Part shown: one piece after another, positions 11,082 to 21,956 of the stretch
Numbering within the stretch: the stretch's first letter is position 1
Layout: the number at the start of each line of letters is the position of its first letter
Assembly: GCA_038503035.1 (NCBI GenBank)
Contig: JAVSML010001080.1
Coordinates: 238,027 to 302,026, forward strand
Length of the DNA stretch: 64,000 nt
Direction of reading: 5' to 3'
Source of the DNA: Crocodylus rhombifer
Lineage: Eukaryota; Chordata; Crocodylia; Crocodylidae
The notes under the pieces: model-generated
The model's database searches: none
Seen by the model: only the letters and a program-made list of their open reading frames with translations
Told to the model about the DNA's origin: nothing
Translations under genes and position numbers: made by a program

Positions 11082-11150
11082 CAATGCTACTTAGAGAACT
11101 GCTGCTTTCTGAATCAGATGGCATTATGGACAGCACACTGTAAGTGGAAC
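11082..11150 (-). CDS. Probable internal coding exon of an unidentified minus-strand gene
   Basis: On the minus strand an acceptor with a long T/C tract (GGGGTTTTTTTTCTTCCCAG) is followed by 69 bases and the donor G|GTATGT. Two of the three frames contain stops; the open one, entered after two bases, reads STYSVLSIMPSDSESSSSLS then SI, and leaves one base, G. The 23-codon length keeps phase 1 at both ends. The acidic-serine run (SDSESSSS) looks like a casein kinase 2 type site, which is inference only. The exon-like segment at 15148-15192 ends with a single A, so A plus GT restores a serine codon across the junction. I do not recognise the gene. Human protein searches with these residues would settle it. 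Alternatives are a chance match or an unannotated alternative exon. Confidence 0.55.
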
Positions 11151-11987
11151 CTGGGAAGAAAAAAAACCCCATAAGTTGATTTGCATCCTTTTCAAATCAA
11201 TCTGATATCGTTTCATGACAGGCTAGACTCCCAGTACCCTAGACTGGAGAGCACAAACTTCTCTAACATACGGAAATCTAAGATGAGGATAGATTTGTGT
11301 TCATTTTCAAACAGATTACTAATTCAGTGGTAAGGTCCCCAAGTACAAAACATGCGAGGGAAGGGATGACTCCACAGAGCAAAATGATACACTAGTATTA
11401 CTAGTGCTTAACGCAACTTAAATCTGCTAAACTGAAAGTACAAATTTAGCTTTGTTTAATTGTTTAAATTACAAAGCCAGCAGCAGTGAGTGATTTCTGT
11501 TGCAGTGTTAAAAATCTAAACAAGACTCTGTCTCCAACTGGATCCTATTTATTTTCAATAAGCATAACAGCGCTGGTTGCCCAAATCACTTCTGAACATG
11601 TTAACCATGATGAGAATTTGTGTTCAACTATGAGTGCCATGACAGCAACCTGGCATTAATATGATTAAGCAAAAAAACATTTAAGTCATCTCTCTCTAGT
11701 GGATCTCTTCCCACCAAGACTCTTGAATTTTAAGTTCTTAGGGCTAACCAAGCACTTCTTAAAATTGCTCAGACTCAAACACATGCTGTATATACAACTT
11801 TGCCACATTTCCCTTCGTCATGTGCAAGTTCTGGAATTTTTCCTTTATTCTTCACCTCTTTCAATTCTTAATTTGGTGGTCTCCTACTGTCAAAGTGACA
11901 TTTGATCTGGCTTGGATCACCCATGCTCTTATATGATCACCCATTCACACAAGAGAAAAATGAGATTAGTGCCTGTTGAAAAGGACC
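11151..11987. other. Intron-like DNA, no gene seen
   Basis: Opens on the minus strand into the polypyrimidine acceptor of the exon at 11082-11150. The rest is AT-rich and contains no further exon signal or element boundary that I trust. Confidence 0.4.
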
Positions 11988-12190
11988 TATGGCAGGGGTT
12001 GTCAACCAGGGGCACATGCCCCCCGGGGGTACTTGGGAAGGCCCCAGGGAGTATGCGGCAGTGGCAATGAGAAGCAGCCAGCAGAGCCGCCAGAATTTAG
12101 AAGATTAATTTCAGTGCTTTTGTTTCTGCCATCACCTTACAAGAATAAAACTTCAAAACTGTCTGTCTTATTTATTTGTCTGAAAAATTG
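11988..12190 (+). mobile_element. hAT-like fragment
   Basis: Begins ATGGCAGGGGTTGTCAACC, close to the hAT terminus CAGGGGTTGGCAACC, and continues with GGGGCACATGCCCC and a GC-rich body. No matching right terminus or target duplication was found, so the copy is truncated or its right end is diverged. Confidence 0.4.
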
Positions 12191-12781
12191 TAGATACTCT
12201 TCAGGTGGGAGAAACACGTCCTACCGGGAGACCTTACAATCTAAGTAATCCTCCTTCAACCCGCAGAAGGAGCTCACAGAAATAGATGGGGAATGGGATA
12301 TAAATTAGAGGCTAATATTATCTGAAATGTGTCACAAGTCAAGGGAATTTCTATCCAGACTAAGATTTGAAGTCTGAACCCCAGTAACCTGGCCCAAAGA
12401 GAAAGCATCAGGATTTTCAGGACTTGGCTAGAGTTAAGACACTTCCTTTTTCAGTCTTACACTTTCTCTCTCATGCTTCAGTTTTGCTTTCCTCCCTATT
12501 CTATGGGATGAAGAGGGAAGGGCATGAAGGCTGAACGATTGGTTTGTTAAATACCAGTCTTTTTTGCTGCTTTTTTGTACTGGAGATACAAAGATACTAG
12601 TTTTTCTTGTCTTCGTTCTTCATGGTACATTGAAGCACACTACCCATAAAAGTAGCTGATTATTTGCAACAAAGAAGATGGCATAATAAAACAAGAGATA
12701 CTTCTTTTTTCTTGACACACAAATAAATGAACCACCTAAAAATGAGAGGGCTAGATACTCAGCTGATATAAGCTGATGACC
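12191..12781. other. Intron-like DNA, no gene seen
   Basis: Mixed sequence with several T-rich and pyrimidine-rich stretches. I see no exon or terminal repeat. Confidence 0.35.
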
Positions 12782-13141
12782 CAGAGGGGGGCAATTATTT
12801 CAGCTGGAGGGCCATTTAGTGCGTTCTGGTGCGTTGCCAAGGGTCATAATGGACGCTCGGTGCCCTTGACAGGTGCCCTGCCCCCAGTAGCCATCTAGTC
12901 CCACCCCCTAGCCCCTGACCCCCTAGTCCTTCCCCTTGTCCCTGGATCTACTCTGGGGGAAAGGCAGGAGGGCATCTTGAAACCAGAAAAAAACTAAATC
13001 ATATACTAAAAGTCAAACATCTACTATAATGTATTTTAGTTTTATTTCAAAAAATATTTTCATCCTGGTTTACAGACATTTGTGCAGTGCGTATAAAAGT
13101 AATTGCATAATAGCTCAAAAATAAAGCCCTACTCTTATATA
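12782..13141 (+). mobile_element. hAT element fragment (CAGGGG..GGCAATTATTT family)
   Basis: Starts CAGAGGGGGGCAATTATTT, then CTGGAGGGCCATTTAGTG. The right end of the MITE at 19674-19860, reversed, reads CAGGGGCAGGCAATTATTTT followed by GGCGGAGGGC, so both belong to one family. The right terminus of this copy is missing; AT-rich sequence up to 13141 gives way to a poly-G run and a GC-rich palindrome. Confidence 0.5.
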
Positions 13142-14000
13142 TCGGGGGGGGGGGCAGGGAAGGAGGTTGAGAAAGGGTATGGCTGTGTGTGTGCATAGAG
13201 GTGTACGGTATGTTGGGTGTTGTGAGTATTTGTATACATGTGGGGGGTGCGAGCAGGGTATGGGTGTGAGGGAGGGTAGGGAGGTATGGGGAACCCCCTA
13301 CATGTTCTCCCCCTCTGCCACTAGTGGCACCAGCACCAGGCCCTCCGGGAGCTCATGGCCTGTGCAGGTACAGCTACCCAGCTGCTCATTGCTCCAGCCA
13401 GTTTTGGAAACTGCACATGGCAGAAAGGCACAGAGCCAGGCCAATGAGCCTCTATCATGTAGGGATTGTATACAGTTCCTGGGACTCATGTGCCACAGCA
13501 GGGAAGCTCTGAGCAATGGAGCCAGCTGCTTTCCCTGCCTCCATGTGCAGCTCACAGGACTCCACTGGGAAGCAGGGGGTAAGGCTCCCCTCCACTTCCA
13601 ACAGAGTCCCAGAAGCTGCACGTAGTGGCAGGGAATAGGACTAGGCCACCAGCTCCATCATGTGGGGCTTCCCCCCTAGTGGTGCACGAGTCCCGGGAGC
13701 AGCATATGAGCCCCATACTATACACCCAAGCTGGCCTGGCTCCGCTCCTTGCCACCACGTGCAACTCCCGGAACTGGCTGGAACCACTGGGTAGCCACAT
13801 CTGCACTAGCGATGAATGCCTTCCACCTGCTGCTGCCACCAGCAGCAGGGGCTGTGCACCATGGGAGGGAGGGGTGTCCCCACCTCCCCTCACACCCCAC
13901 ACCCTACCCACCTGAGCTCTGAGCTCCTGTTGCCCCACAGGGCATGGGCTCCAGACTCCATGATCCTGCCAGCCCTAGCCCCAAGCTCCTAACCAGCTGC
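13142..14000. repeat. GC-rich foldback (palindromic) region
   Basis: A G-run at 13144-13154 opens a GC-rich block. The left arm from about 13377 and the reverse complement of the right arm ending at about 13812 share words in order, for example CCAGCCAGTT, AACTGCACATGGCAGAAAGG against AGTTGCACGTGGTGGCAAGG, and GGGACTC. The centre is near 13590. Frames on opposite strands therefore give similar peptides (SSQFWKLHMAERHRARP and SSQFRELHVVARSGARP), which is a consequence of the palindrome and not of two genes. Confidence 0.55.
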
Positions 14001-14465
14001 ACCTTCCCTACCTAAGGCACAGAACAAGCACTGCATTAGGGGCAAAAGGGGAAGCCACTGGAAGCTGGGGAAGCCAAGCAGGTGCCCTAGCAGCTGCCGC
14101 AGTGGAACCAGCAGCCCTGCCTGTAAATGGTGCATGCTGGCCAAGACTGAGGCCTATTCTGGGGCCCTCCCATGCTTGAGGTTGTGGTGTAAGCTTCACA
14201 ACATTTATACCATGCACTACACTCCTGACCTGCAGTATCTCCAGTAGCCCAGAATAAGCAGGAATTGAAGATACATGGTGCAGAGAAAAGTGACTATTTT
14301 CTCCCAATCTAGCTAAAGCAGTCTGTAGCTGTGACCAAACACAGCTGCATAGCTGAAGACCACTTCAAAAATGGCCAATTTGGTGAAAATCTGAACCCTC
14401 ATTGCATGAGGATTCAGATAAAGACATTTCAAAACATAGCGACTTCTGTAACTTGTGTCTGCCTG
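14001..14465. other. Mixed sequence, no gene seen
   Basis: Between two palindromic blocks. Nothing recognised. Confidence 0.3.
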
Positions 14466-14712
14466 TCTCCCAGCTCCTGAGCTGTTTTCAGAATGGGATT
14501 GGAGAAAGGGAGCACAGGGAATTCAGTCTGCAGTTTTTTCAGCCCCTGCTGGAGGGTGGTGTCGGTGTATTGGAGCCTGACCCCCACCAAGGTGAGGGGG
14601 CTCCCTTTCATTTATCCTACCCTCCAGTCCTGGCTGCAGAAATCCTAAAAGGAGCTCCTTCTGCTTCCTTTCCCTTCTCCCATTCTGAAACAATATGACT
14701 GGCAGGGAAGAG
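14466..14712. repeat. Imperfect foldback palindrome, about 245 bp
   Basis: Left arm TTTTCAGAATGGGATTGGAG continuing to CAGCCCCTGCTGGAGGGT, and right arm, reversed, GTTTCAGAATGGGAGAAGGG continuing to CAGCCAGGACTGGAGGGT. The centre is near 14590. It is likely a small DNA transposon or a foldback element; no flanking duplication was identified. Confidence 0.5.
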
Positions 14713-15147
14713 GCCATTGCTAAGGGAGACTAGTTGGAGGCTCACAGCTAGCAGCTAGATTCCCCTCCTGCCTGGAACCAACAGTGAACTTCTGTTTGGT
14801 CCAGTTGGTTGTTGCAACTCAGAATGCTTCCTAAAAAGCATTCTCAGTTACAGTGGGGAGCTGCATTTCTGTCAGCACCCAAACTGGTGCACACATTGAC
14901 TTAACTGGGGAGGTTTATGATATAGAAAACTCTTTGCCAGAGTAAGATCAATTTAATGAAGAACTCGCGCACAAAATGAATGTAGGTCTCAAGACATGGA
15001 AGCTAATTAAATTACATCTACAAAATCACTTTAGCCCAGAGCCTTAAAGAATGCAATAGGGATTTAGATGCCTAAATACCTTTAGGCTTCCAGCTGCTTG
15101 CCTTTTCTAGTATTCTGCTGTTTAACAGAAAGTCGAGAAAAACTTAC
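14713..15147. other. Intron between the two exon-like segments, part
   Basis: AT-rich. On the minus strand it begins with a consensus-like donor GTAAGTTTTT at 15147. No other content recognised. Confidence 0.4.
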
Positions 15148-15192
15148 TGGTCACTGGCCCTGTTAATGGATTCTGTCCCTCTTTCAGAATTT
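15148..15192 (-). CDS. Probable 45-bp internal coding exon, unidentified minus-strand gene
   Basis: Minus-strand acceptor CTCCTGGTTATTCCTTTGTCAG precedes, and a strong donor CCA|GTAAGTTTTT follows. Entered after two bases, the frame reads ILKEGQNPLTGPVT and leaves one base, A; the frame starting at the first base stops at once, while the third frame is also open (NSERGTESINRASD). The ILKEGQNP frame is preferred because its leftover A joins GT at the start of the segment at 11150 to give AGT (Ser), and that is the only open frame of the second segment. The 45-base size and phase 1 on both sides suit a small, possibly alternatively spliced exon. The gene is not recognised. A longer version starting further upstream at GGCATTGG is open too, but has a poorer acceptor. 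Confidence 0.5.
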
Positions 15193-17326
15193 CTGACAAA
15201 GGAATAACCAGGAGAGCTCCAATGCCCTTGAAACTATCCCGTTAAGGACACATACTTGACTAGTTTTTCTATTTTGCAAAAATACTGAGAGTCAAGGGAC
15301 TCAAGAATAACTGGAAAGGAAAAAAAAAGTTCTTGTGATTAAAGGTAGCTGTCTGAGACCCATGAGGTCTGGGTAGTTTCTGACCCTGCCAGTACTCATG
15401 TGCAAACATGGGTAAACCATGTATTTCTGCACTTCCTTTTCACATCTATATATACACAGACTTCAAGGCACCTGGATGTAAAAATGAATAAATGACTGAA
15501 AGAAGCTCAGAAATTAAGTTAAATAACTACTGAAGAAAAGCCAAAAATTCAACAAAGAAAAAAAATGTTGTACACTTCCCCCCACCATCATCTCAATATT
15601 ACTCTTTCAACAGTCACATTTAATACGTAGCCAAAAATTCATAATAAGCATGTCAGACATCTTGATAGTTCCAAAGTCTGCATCAGTCAAAGTGAATGTA
15701 TTTTAAGTTTGGACTGAGAATCAAGCATTACATCAATGTTTCTTTTGATGTAGATGTGTGTCTTCAAGCAATACTTTAAACTCAACTCCGCCAAGAGTAA
15801 AATGTGTATTACAAATATAGCATGTATTATCACTTACATGGCACTAGACGCATACTAGGGGCTATGACACCTCGATTCTATGTTATGAATGCCCCAAGGC
15901 ACTAACATATCAGAAGCAGAGCCAGAGTCTCATTTAAATCAATGTAATTCATGAAGGCTCAAGACTGCCAAAGTATATGAAGAATTGAGACCTTATTAGA
16001 GAAAAAAAAAAATGCAAACAAGGATGCAAAAACACAGGTAAAGTCATCAATGTGATGTCTAAAATGCCTTCTGGGATACAAAGTTTTCACTGGCTACACC
16101 CTCTCCCCTTCTCTTTCTTTTTCCATCTGCCCAATTGGTCTATGTTTTTTCTCCCCCCACCCCAAAACATCATTTTTTCCCATTACATCAATCAGCTCAT
16201 ATTTATTCTCTCACACACATACATTTTAAAATGAAGTTTTGACTAACAGTTTCTCCTTCAACGGACAGAATTTGAGCACTGTTTAACCAGAATAACATTT
16301 TTAATCAAGAAAAAATACTGTGGAAAATGATTTTTTTTTTTAAAGAATAAATTTGGATTTCAAAGATGCCCGACTTTGCAGTAGAATACTCCTAAAAAAT
16401 GTGATGTAAAAACAGCACTCTTATTCTGGATATTTTAATAAGGATATAAACAATATGAGTGGGGAATATTTGATCTGTTGTTGACCTGATTTTAAATATT
16501 TTCAGGTAAACTTTGGCATTGGCTGATTTCAGAAATTATATTTCACTTTGTTAAATAATTTTAATTCATATTCATCTATAGAAAGGCTTAATTCAAGAAC
16601 CCTACAATAAGCAAGTACAATTTAGAGGATAATTTTAGAGGATAAAATGCTGCAGCTAATGTTTATCCGTATTAGTGTTATTGGGGTAGAAAATGGTCAG
16701 AAATGCAACAAAGTATGAATTAGCTAAAAGTTTATACTTGGAGGCATTTCATCAACATCTCTAAATACTATATTCTTTAAAGTGCTTGGTAAAATAGTTT
16801 CTCTTTCCAGAATATTTATATTTTTTATAATTTTTTTAAAGAATCTGAAAGTGATACATATCATTTTAAAAGAATCTGAAAACTTTTATTTTGTATTTTT
16901 ATAGATATATATTTTTATAGATATTTATCTAGCTATAGATGTAACCATAGATAGAGAGAAATATTTACGTTTTCAGATTCTTTCTAACATTAAAAAAAAT
17001 CCTTTTAGCATATTTTCACAGGAAAATTCTAAATTTTAAGACCACAAACTCATTTGGGAAGAAACTGTAGATATTTAATTGAAAATGTCACTGTAAATTG
17101 TTCATGAGCTGGAATCTGTGAAGAGTATTATTGTTCTGATACTTATTTGGAAGGTTAATAAAGAGAGAAAGAGAGAAAGAAAGAGAGAGAGAAAGAAATC
17201 GGTTAAACACAATGTTTTATTAATATAGTTTAATTTTAATTTTAAAGCAATTTGGAAGCCTACCAGTGCCTCAATCACTATAATAAAATACATTCTAAAT
17301 ACCTATAAGTTTGGTATTTAAATTTT
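15193..17326. other. AT-rich intron-like DNA with a GA microsatellite
   Basis: Purine simple repeat (GAGAAA-type) at 17161-17199. At 16869-16985 the word AAAAGAATCTGAAAAC recurs as its reverse complement GTTTTCAGATTCTTTC, framing a TAGATA-rich stretch. No exon is supported. Confidence 0.4.
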
Positions 17327-18495
17327 GGGGGTTTTATCATGGAAAAAAAATCAGAGCTCCCTCTGTCCCCTTCACTCACCAAGATGCAGGTCCAGCTGCA
17401 GCTGTTCCCAGCCACTGTTTTGTGGTGCTGACCAGCCCCAATATGCTGGTGCCCTGGCTATGCCATTGCCCCTCTCTCCCAAGCCACAGCCCCCCACGCC
17501 AAGCTCTGCTGGAGTAGGCCCCCTGCTGCCAAGGCTATGAGGCAGGTCCCTGCATCCCTGCAGTAGCACCCAAGCCCCAGCTGCCACCCACAGGAGACAG
17601 TGGCTGCTGCAGCAGAGCCAAGCCTGGCTTTCCCTCCCCCATGGGCAGCATGCCCAGGTCTGAGCCTGTGGCGGGCTGCTTGCCACAGACTCAGGCTTCC
17701 CGCCCTCCTGCCCTCCTCACTGGGGCCTCTACGGGGCAGTAGGTGGGACCTGGTGAAGAAGAGCAGAAGCAGGGTAGGAAGGCTTGTGCCACTGCTGGGA
17801 GCCCCATGCAGCCATGGTGAGGTGCCCCCTCCCCGCCTGGCAGCAGCAGGGGACACAACTCCACACTACCATCCCCACTGCTGTGGGCTGGGCAGGGAGC
17901 ACCTCACCATGGCTATGTGGGGTGCCCAGAAGTGGCACAAGCCTCTCCAGCTCACTCTGCCCTGCTGCACCAGGTCCTGCCCACTGGGCCACAGAGGCCC
18001 TGGGTGGAGGGCAGCAAGACAGGAAGCCCAAGCTTGAGCCCGCAGCAAGCAGGTCACCCTGCCCCACACACAAATCTGGGGGCATATGCCCCCCAATCTC
18101 CCCCAGGTGTGCATGCAGCAGTGGGAAGCCAGACCCTCAACCACCTCCCCCAGACAAGCCACCCACAGCTCCATTCTGCTCCCTGCGGCCACACATGGAC
18201 CCAGACCCCAAGTCTTGCACCTAACACCACATGCCCCTCCATCACCCCCCAGGCTTATCCACAGAGTTGCAGGAGCTGCTCTCCAGGCTGCCTGGCAGCC
18301 ATGTGCATGTGTACCTGTGCACATGGTGCCACCTGCCTGACCACCTTCCTCCCACTCCCCCCAGCCCCTTGCAGACAGGAACTCTGCAAATCTGCAAAGG
18401 GAAACTCACTATTTCCTGCCTTTTTCTCCTTAAAATGAGAACATCTGGGTTGTACCGCATTTTTCCATGGCAAATGGAAAACCCGGATCCCTGTT
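17327..18495. mobile_element. Foldback-type DNA element with GC-rich palindromic core
   Basis: The left end has GGGGGTTTTATCATGGAAAAA and the reversed right end GGGTTTTCCATTTGCCATGGAAAAA, partial inverted repeats. Inside, 17690-17860 and the reverse complement of 17872-18030 share long runs, for example GGCTTGTGCCACT, GCCATGGTGAGGTGC, GGGACCTGG against GGACCTGG, and GGGCCTCT. Frames on both strands therefore encode related peptides (VPLLGAPCSHGEV and VPLLGTPHSHGEV). No transposase motif and no clear flanking duplication. The family is unassigned. Confidence 0.5.
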
Positions 18496-19227
18496 CATTA
18501 CCTCAGAGGAAATTTGAGAGGTACTGGCTCTCATTTGCCTTCTCAGTTCACCTTTCTCTTCCATGTTACTGTAAATAACACATTCATGACCATCTCAATT
18601 GAATTCTCAGTATGAATCGTTACTCCAATTAGAAAAAGACATGGATAAAGGGAAATGGGAGAAAAAATGTAAAGGATATTCATGAATTTTAGGATAATAC
18701 TGAAGGAAAAAACAAACATCTCCCCCACCCTCCGGAATGTACAAGAATCTAAAACTAAAAGACATTTTATCTCCTTCTGTCTCTTTGAACCTCAGCACTG
18801 TTGTGCCACACAATACCAGCCATCACCACTGTGTTAGTTAGAAATCGAGCAAGAACGTAAGATTATTTTTTTCTGTATAAAAGGATAAGTGAGATCAAAT
18901 GAGAATCCCACCATGACACCCCATGACTGCTGTTGTGCTACCAAAATGGCATATGAGCCCAAACTCAAGTACACAATACTGACAGAAGCATAATTTCAGG
19001 ATACTACAAAATCCTTCACTGCAAGAAAGCCAGAAGCCCAGGCCCTCTACATTCTTACCCTTCCCTGTCGCACTGTCCTTCCTCCACCACTGAATAAGTC
19101 ATATTCTGACCAGTTTTATACTATATACTGGGCCCCATTCAAAGGCAGTTATTTATATCCATCATAGGAACTAGTAATTAAAGCACAGAGTAACTCACTC
19201 AAAAACCTCAATCAGGGTGCTGTTAAT
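18496..19227. other. Intron-like DNA, no gene seen
   Basis: A good minus-strand acceptor near 18707 (GTTTTTTCCTTCAG) is followed by an open but phenylalanine-rich frame and a weak donor; I judged it chance. Otherwise nothing recognised. Confidence 0.35.
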
Positions 19228-20115
19228 ATCGTATTTACCCAAATCTAAGAGACCCAAATTTAATACAACCCCCAATAATCAGATTCTATATATGGAAAAT
19301 CTGTACACATACACACAGTATTCTGGGTACATAATCTAATTATTGGCAAATCATCTTTAATTCATCCCCCTCTACTGCTACAGGGGGATAGGCAGTGGAA
19401 TAGGTAGGGGTAAGCAGCTTGCCTCATGCCTTCCCCGCTTGCCCTTATGCAGCCTTAGTTTCTCCCTTCCCCCTCCAGCCTCTGCTCACCCCCATCCCCC
19501 ACACCCCAACCTCCACGAGCCCTGCTTACTCTGCACCAGCAGGCTGCATCCCCATTCTAGTTTACGGCACTGAGCACAACCCTAAGCCAGTGCTTGCAGT
19601 ACCTACGTGGGCTGCATGCCACTACTACGAGGCTGGGCTGGGGTCAGTGTCCTTGGCTGCGGTTTATATAGAGCAGGGGTGGGCAAAATACATCCTGCAG
19701 GCCAGATGCGGCCTGCCAAGCCATTCTATCTGGCCCGCCGGGTCCCTAAAAAATTTAGAAAGTTAATATTAATCTGCCCTGGGCTGCCTGTCATGCGACC
19801 TTCCATGGCTTGCCAAAACTCAGTAAGCAGCCCTCCGCCCAAAATAATTGCCTGCCCCTGAGATAGAGCCTGCATACATGAATAAGGGCAGGGGGTGGGA
19901 AGAAAATGACAGATGAAGGAGAAGAGGCTGTGTGGAGGGGGTGAAGGGGCTGCATAGGCAGTGGGGGCTGGCAGCAGGAGGGTAGGGGCTGGAGCTCAAG
20001 CCACAAAGCTAAGTGCCCGTGCACTGCTCTGGCACTCAACTGTAAGATGAAGGGCTTTCCACCTCCCCACATGTTAAACGGGAAAAATCCTCATCTTAGA
20101 ACTAAGTATGGTACT
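19228..20115 (+). mobile_element. DNA-transposon-like element (GTRTTTACCCAA family), copy 2
   Basis: Left end TCGTATTTACCCAAATCTAA; right end CATCTTAGAACTAAGTATGG, whose reverse complement CCATACTTAGTTCTAAGATG resembles the left end. The left part matches the minus-strand copy at 280-456. A hAT MITE is inserted at 19674-19860. No transposase frame. The interior is GC-rich with short C-rich repeats. Confidence 0.5.
19674..19860. mobile_element. hAT MITE, 187 bp, nested
   Basis: Ends CAGGGGTGGGCAAAATA and, reversed, CAGGGGCAGGCAATTATTTT. Flanking octamers ATATAGAG (19666-19673) and AGATAGAG (19861-19868) match at seven of eight positions. The interior GGCCCGCCGGGTCCC is typical of this hAT family. 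Confidence 0.85.
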
Positions 20116-21659
20116 ATTTCTTATAAAGTAATCCATTTCTACATATATTTAATGAACAAATATTTGAGAGAAAAAAAACAGGCATTTTCCAACTTGAAAT
20201 ATTTAAAAAAAGATTTATCTTTGTAGTTTAGTTAAGAAAATCCTAATCACCTACTAACAAACCCTGCCCTTGCACTTCTGAAAATCCATGCCATACAATT
20301 AGAAAATAAGAGAACAGGTGAGCAACTATACAGTCGTAAGCTTTGCTTACTAAAGTACCCTTTTACTTTGGGATACTCTTTCAATGCAGGATAACATATC
20401 CCCTTAGAAAGTCTCTTCCCCCTTTAAGGTAGCAGAACATGACCTCAAAAAGGTAAGGGCAACAGGCTGCAATTTTCTGATGTGTATGTAACTTTACTGT
20501 GCTCAGCTCCTTGCAGGGCTGAGCCCCAAATGAGCACCTACTCTAAGTATATTTATTACGTTTGGTACACCTTCATAAAGAACAGTGACATTAAACAACT
20601 CTCTCCCTACTACGTTGCTGAACATTTTCATTGTTAATTAAGCTCTGCTTCTCCTCCCACCTCCTTTTCCTTCCCTTAGATGCCAGATGATTCAACTTTT
20701 TGTCAGCAAACACTTTTTCTGACAGAGGTCCAATACTCCGAATGAGAGGGCAGTGTGACAAACGTTTGTTTATCCACATCTCAGTGCACCAAACTAAACT
20801 GACTTTGGCAGAACTCCCACTTGCTGTGGGGGAGATAAAAGTTTGATTAAAACTGGAAATGACCCAGTTTACAATGCTCCCGTTGCCTTTCACATCACAA
20901 GAAAAACAGCCCAAGGAGCTAAAGAATCACATGGACCTATCATGCTTGATCTCCTAGGCAATTCTTTTCTTAGAAGCCTGTGTGGTCAGGTTTGTCACAA
21001 ACCGTGAAGTGCACAGTCATTCAAGTGCTAAGTTCTTCTGGTAAATCATGTGATGCTTAGACAAAGCCCTAATCTTGCTGTAGGACATTCAACAGGAAGT
21101 TTGCTTCCATTGATGCCCATCTTTATTTCAGGTGTTTCACACTTACTTTCCTTTAAGTCTGAGCTGACAGGAATTTCAAGCAAAGGGTACAACCAGGGTA
21201 GAAATCATTACGGAGGCTTGGTCATACTAATGATAGCAAGGTGTTTCTCCTCTCCTTGTGCTTTTTAGACACAACTTTCACTATTCACTTTCAAGTTACA
21301 CTTTTATAGTAAAACAATACATATCAATTAAAGTTTTTTTTTTAAACTGTGCCTTAAAGTACAGCATTCTTCATTTCAGTCTTTAAGCACTAGGTGAGAG
21401 CTAAATGGAAACAATGAACTGCTTTCTACAGAATTAAATAGCTACAGTTTACAACATTTTTTATCTTCCAAGTGTTCCATGCAGTCCTTAACACTCAATA
21501 TTCCTGTGAAACTGTTATAAGCTTTATTTCTCTTTCACTTCTGGGCATTCATATTACATTGTTTTAATTTAAAAGTATTAATATAAAAAATAAAGACAAG
21601 TCTCAAAATGGATGCATGCCTTAAAGCTTGAATCATCCTTTCATTATTTATTATACATA
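20116..21659. other. AT-rich intron-like DNA, no gene seen
   Basis: No exon, RNA gene or element end that I trust. Several A and T homopolymer runs. Confidence 0.4.
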
Positions 21660-21956
21660 GGATATGTCTACACATTGCCATACGGCGATGTTATTACAGA
21701 GCCGTGCTTTAGTACTTCCTTTTGGAAGTACTAAAGCACGGCACAGTACGGGCAGTTACTGCATCGTGGATGCAGCACACGGTTACATTTTGCCACTACA
21801 CCACCACAGTAGCACACTATACCCAGGGAGTGCACTGCTACAGTGGTGTAGCTGGCAACCGCATGTAGACAGAAGTGATTACTACATCATCCTAGTGCAC
21901 CATAAGGCAACGTAGCACATCACTATATTGCTGCAGAGTGATGTGTAGATGCGTCC
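21660..21956. mobile_element. MITE with GTCTACAC-type ends (Harbinger-like)
   Basis: Left end GGATATGTCTACACATTGC, right end reversed GGACGCATCTACACATCAC. Similar TCTACA-bearing ends bound the elements at 24324-24809 and 59574-59891. The interior contains a perfect 19-bp hairpin. It abuts the 3' end of the minus-strand CR1. The flanking duplication is unclear. Confidence 0.6.
21701..21742. repeat. Perfect hairpin, 19-bp stem and TTTT loop
   Basis: GCCGTGCTTTAGTACTTCC at 21701-21719, TTTT, then GGAAGTACTAAAGCACGGC at 21724-21742; every stem position pairs. It is part of the MITE around it. Confidence 0.95.

Noticed and set aside
15256..15310. Exon-like segment with a strong acceptor, reading ILESLDSQYFCKIEKLV
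   Set aside because: It would leave an intron of only 63 bases before the segment at 15148-15192, and its phase forces that exon into a frame that hits a stop in the next one.
18640..18706. Minus-strand exon candidate behind GTTTTTTCCTTCAG
   Set aside because: Phe-rich peptide typical of T-rich intron, and a weak donor (GGA|GTAACG).
21701..21742. MicroRNA gene call for the perfect hairpin
   Set aside because: A 19-bp stem with a 4-base loop is shorter than usual precursors and belongs to a MITE. Kept only as a repeat.
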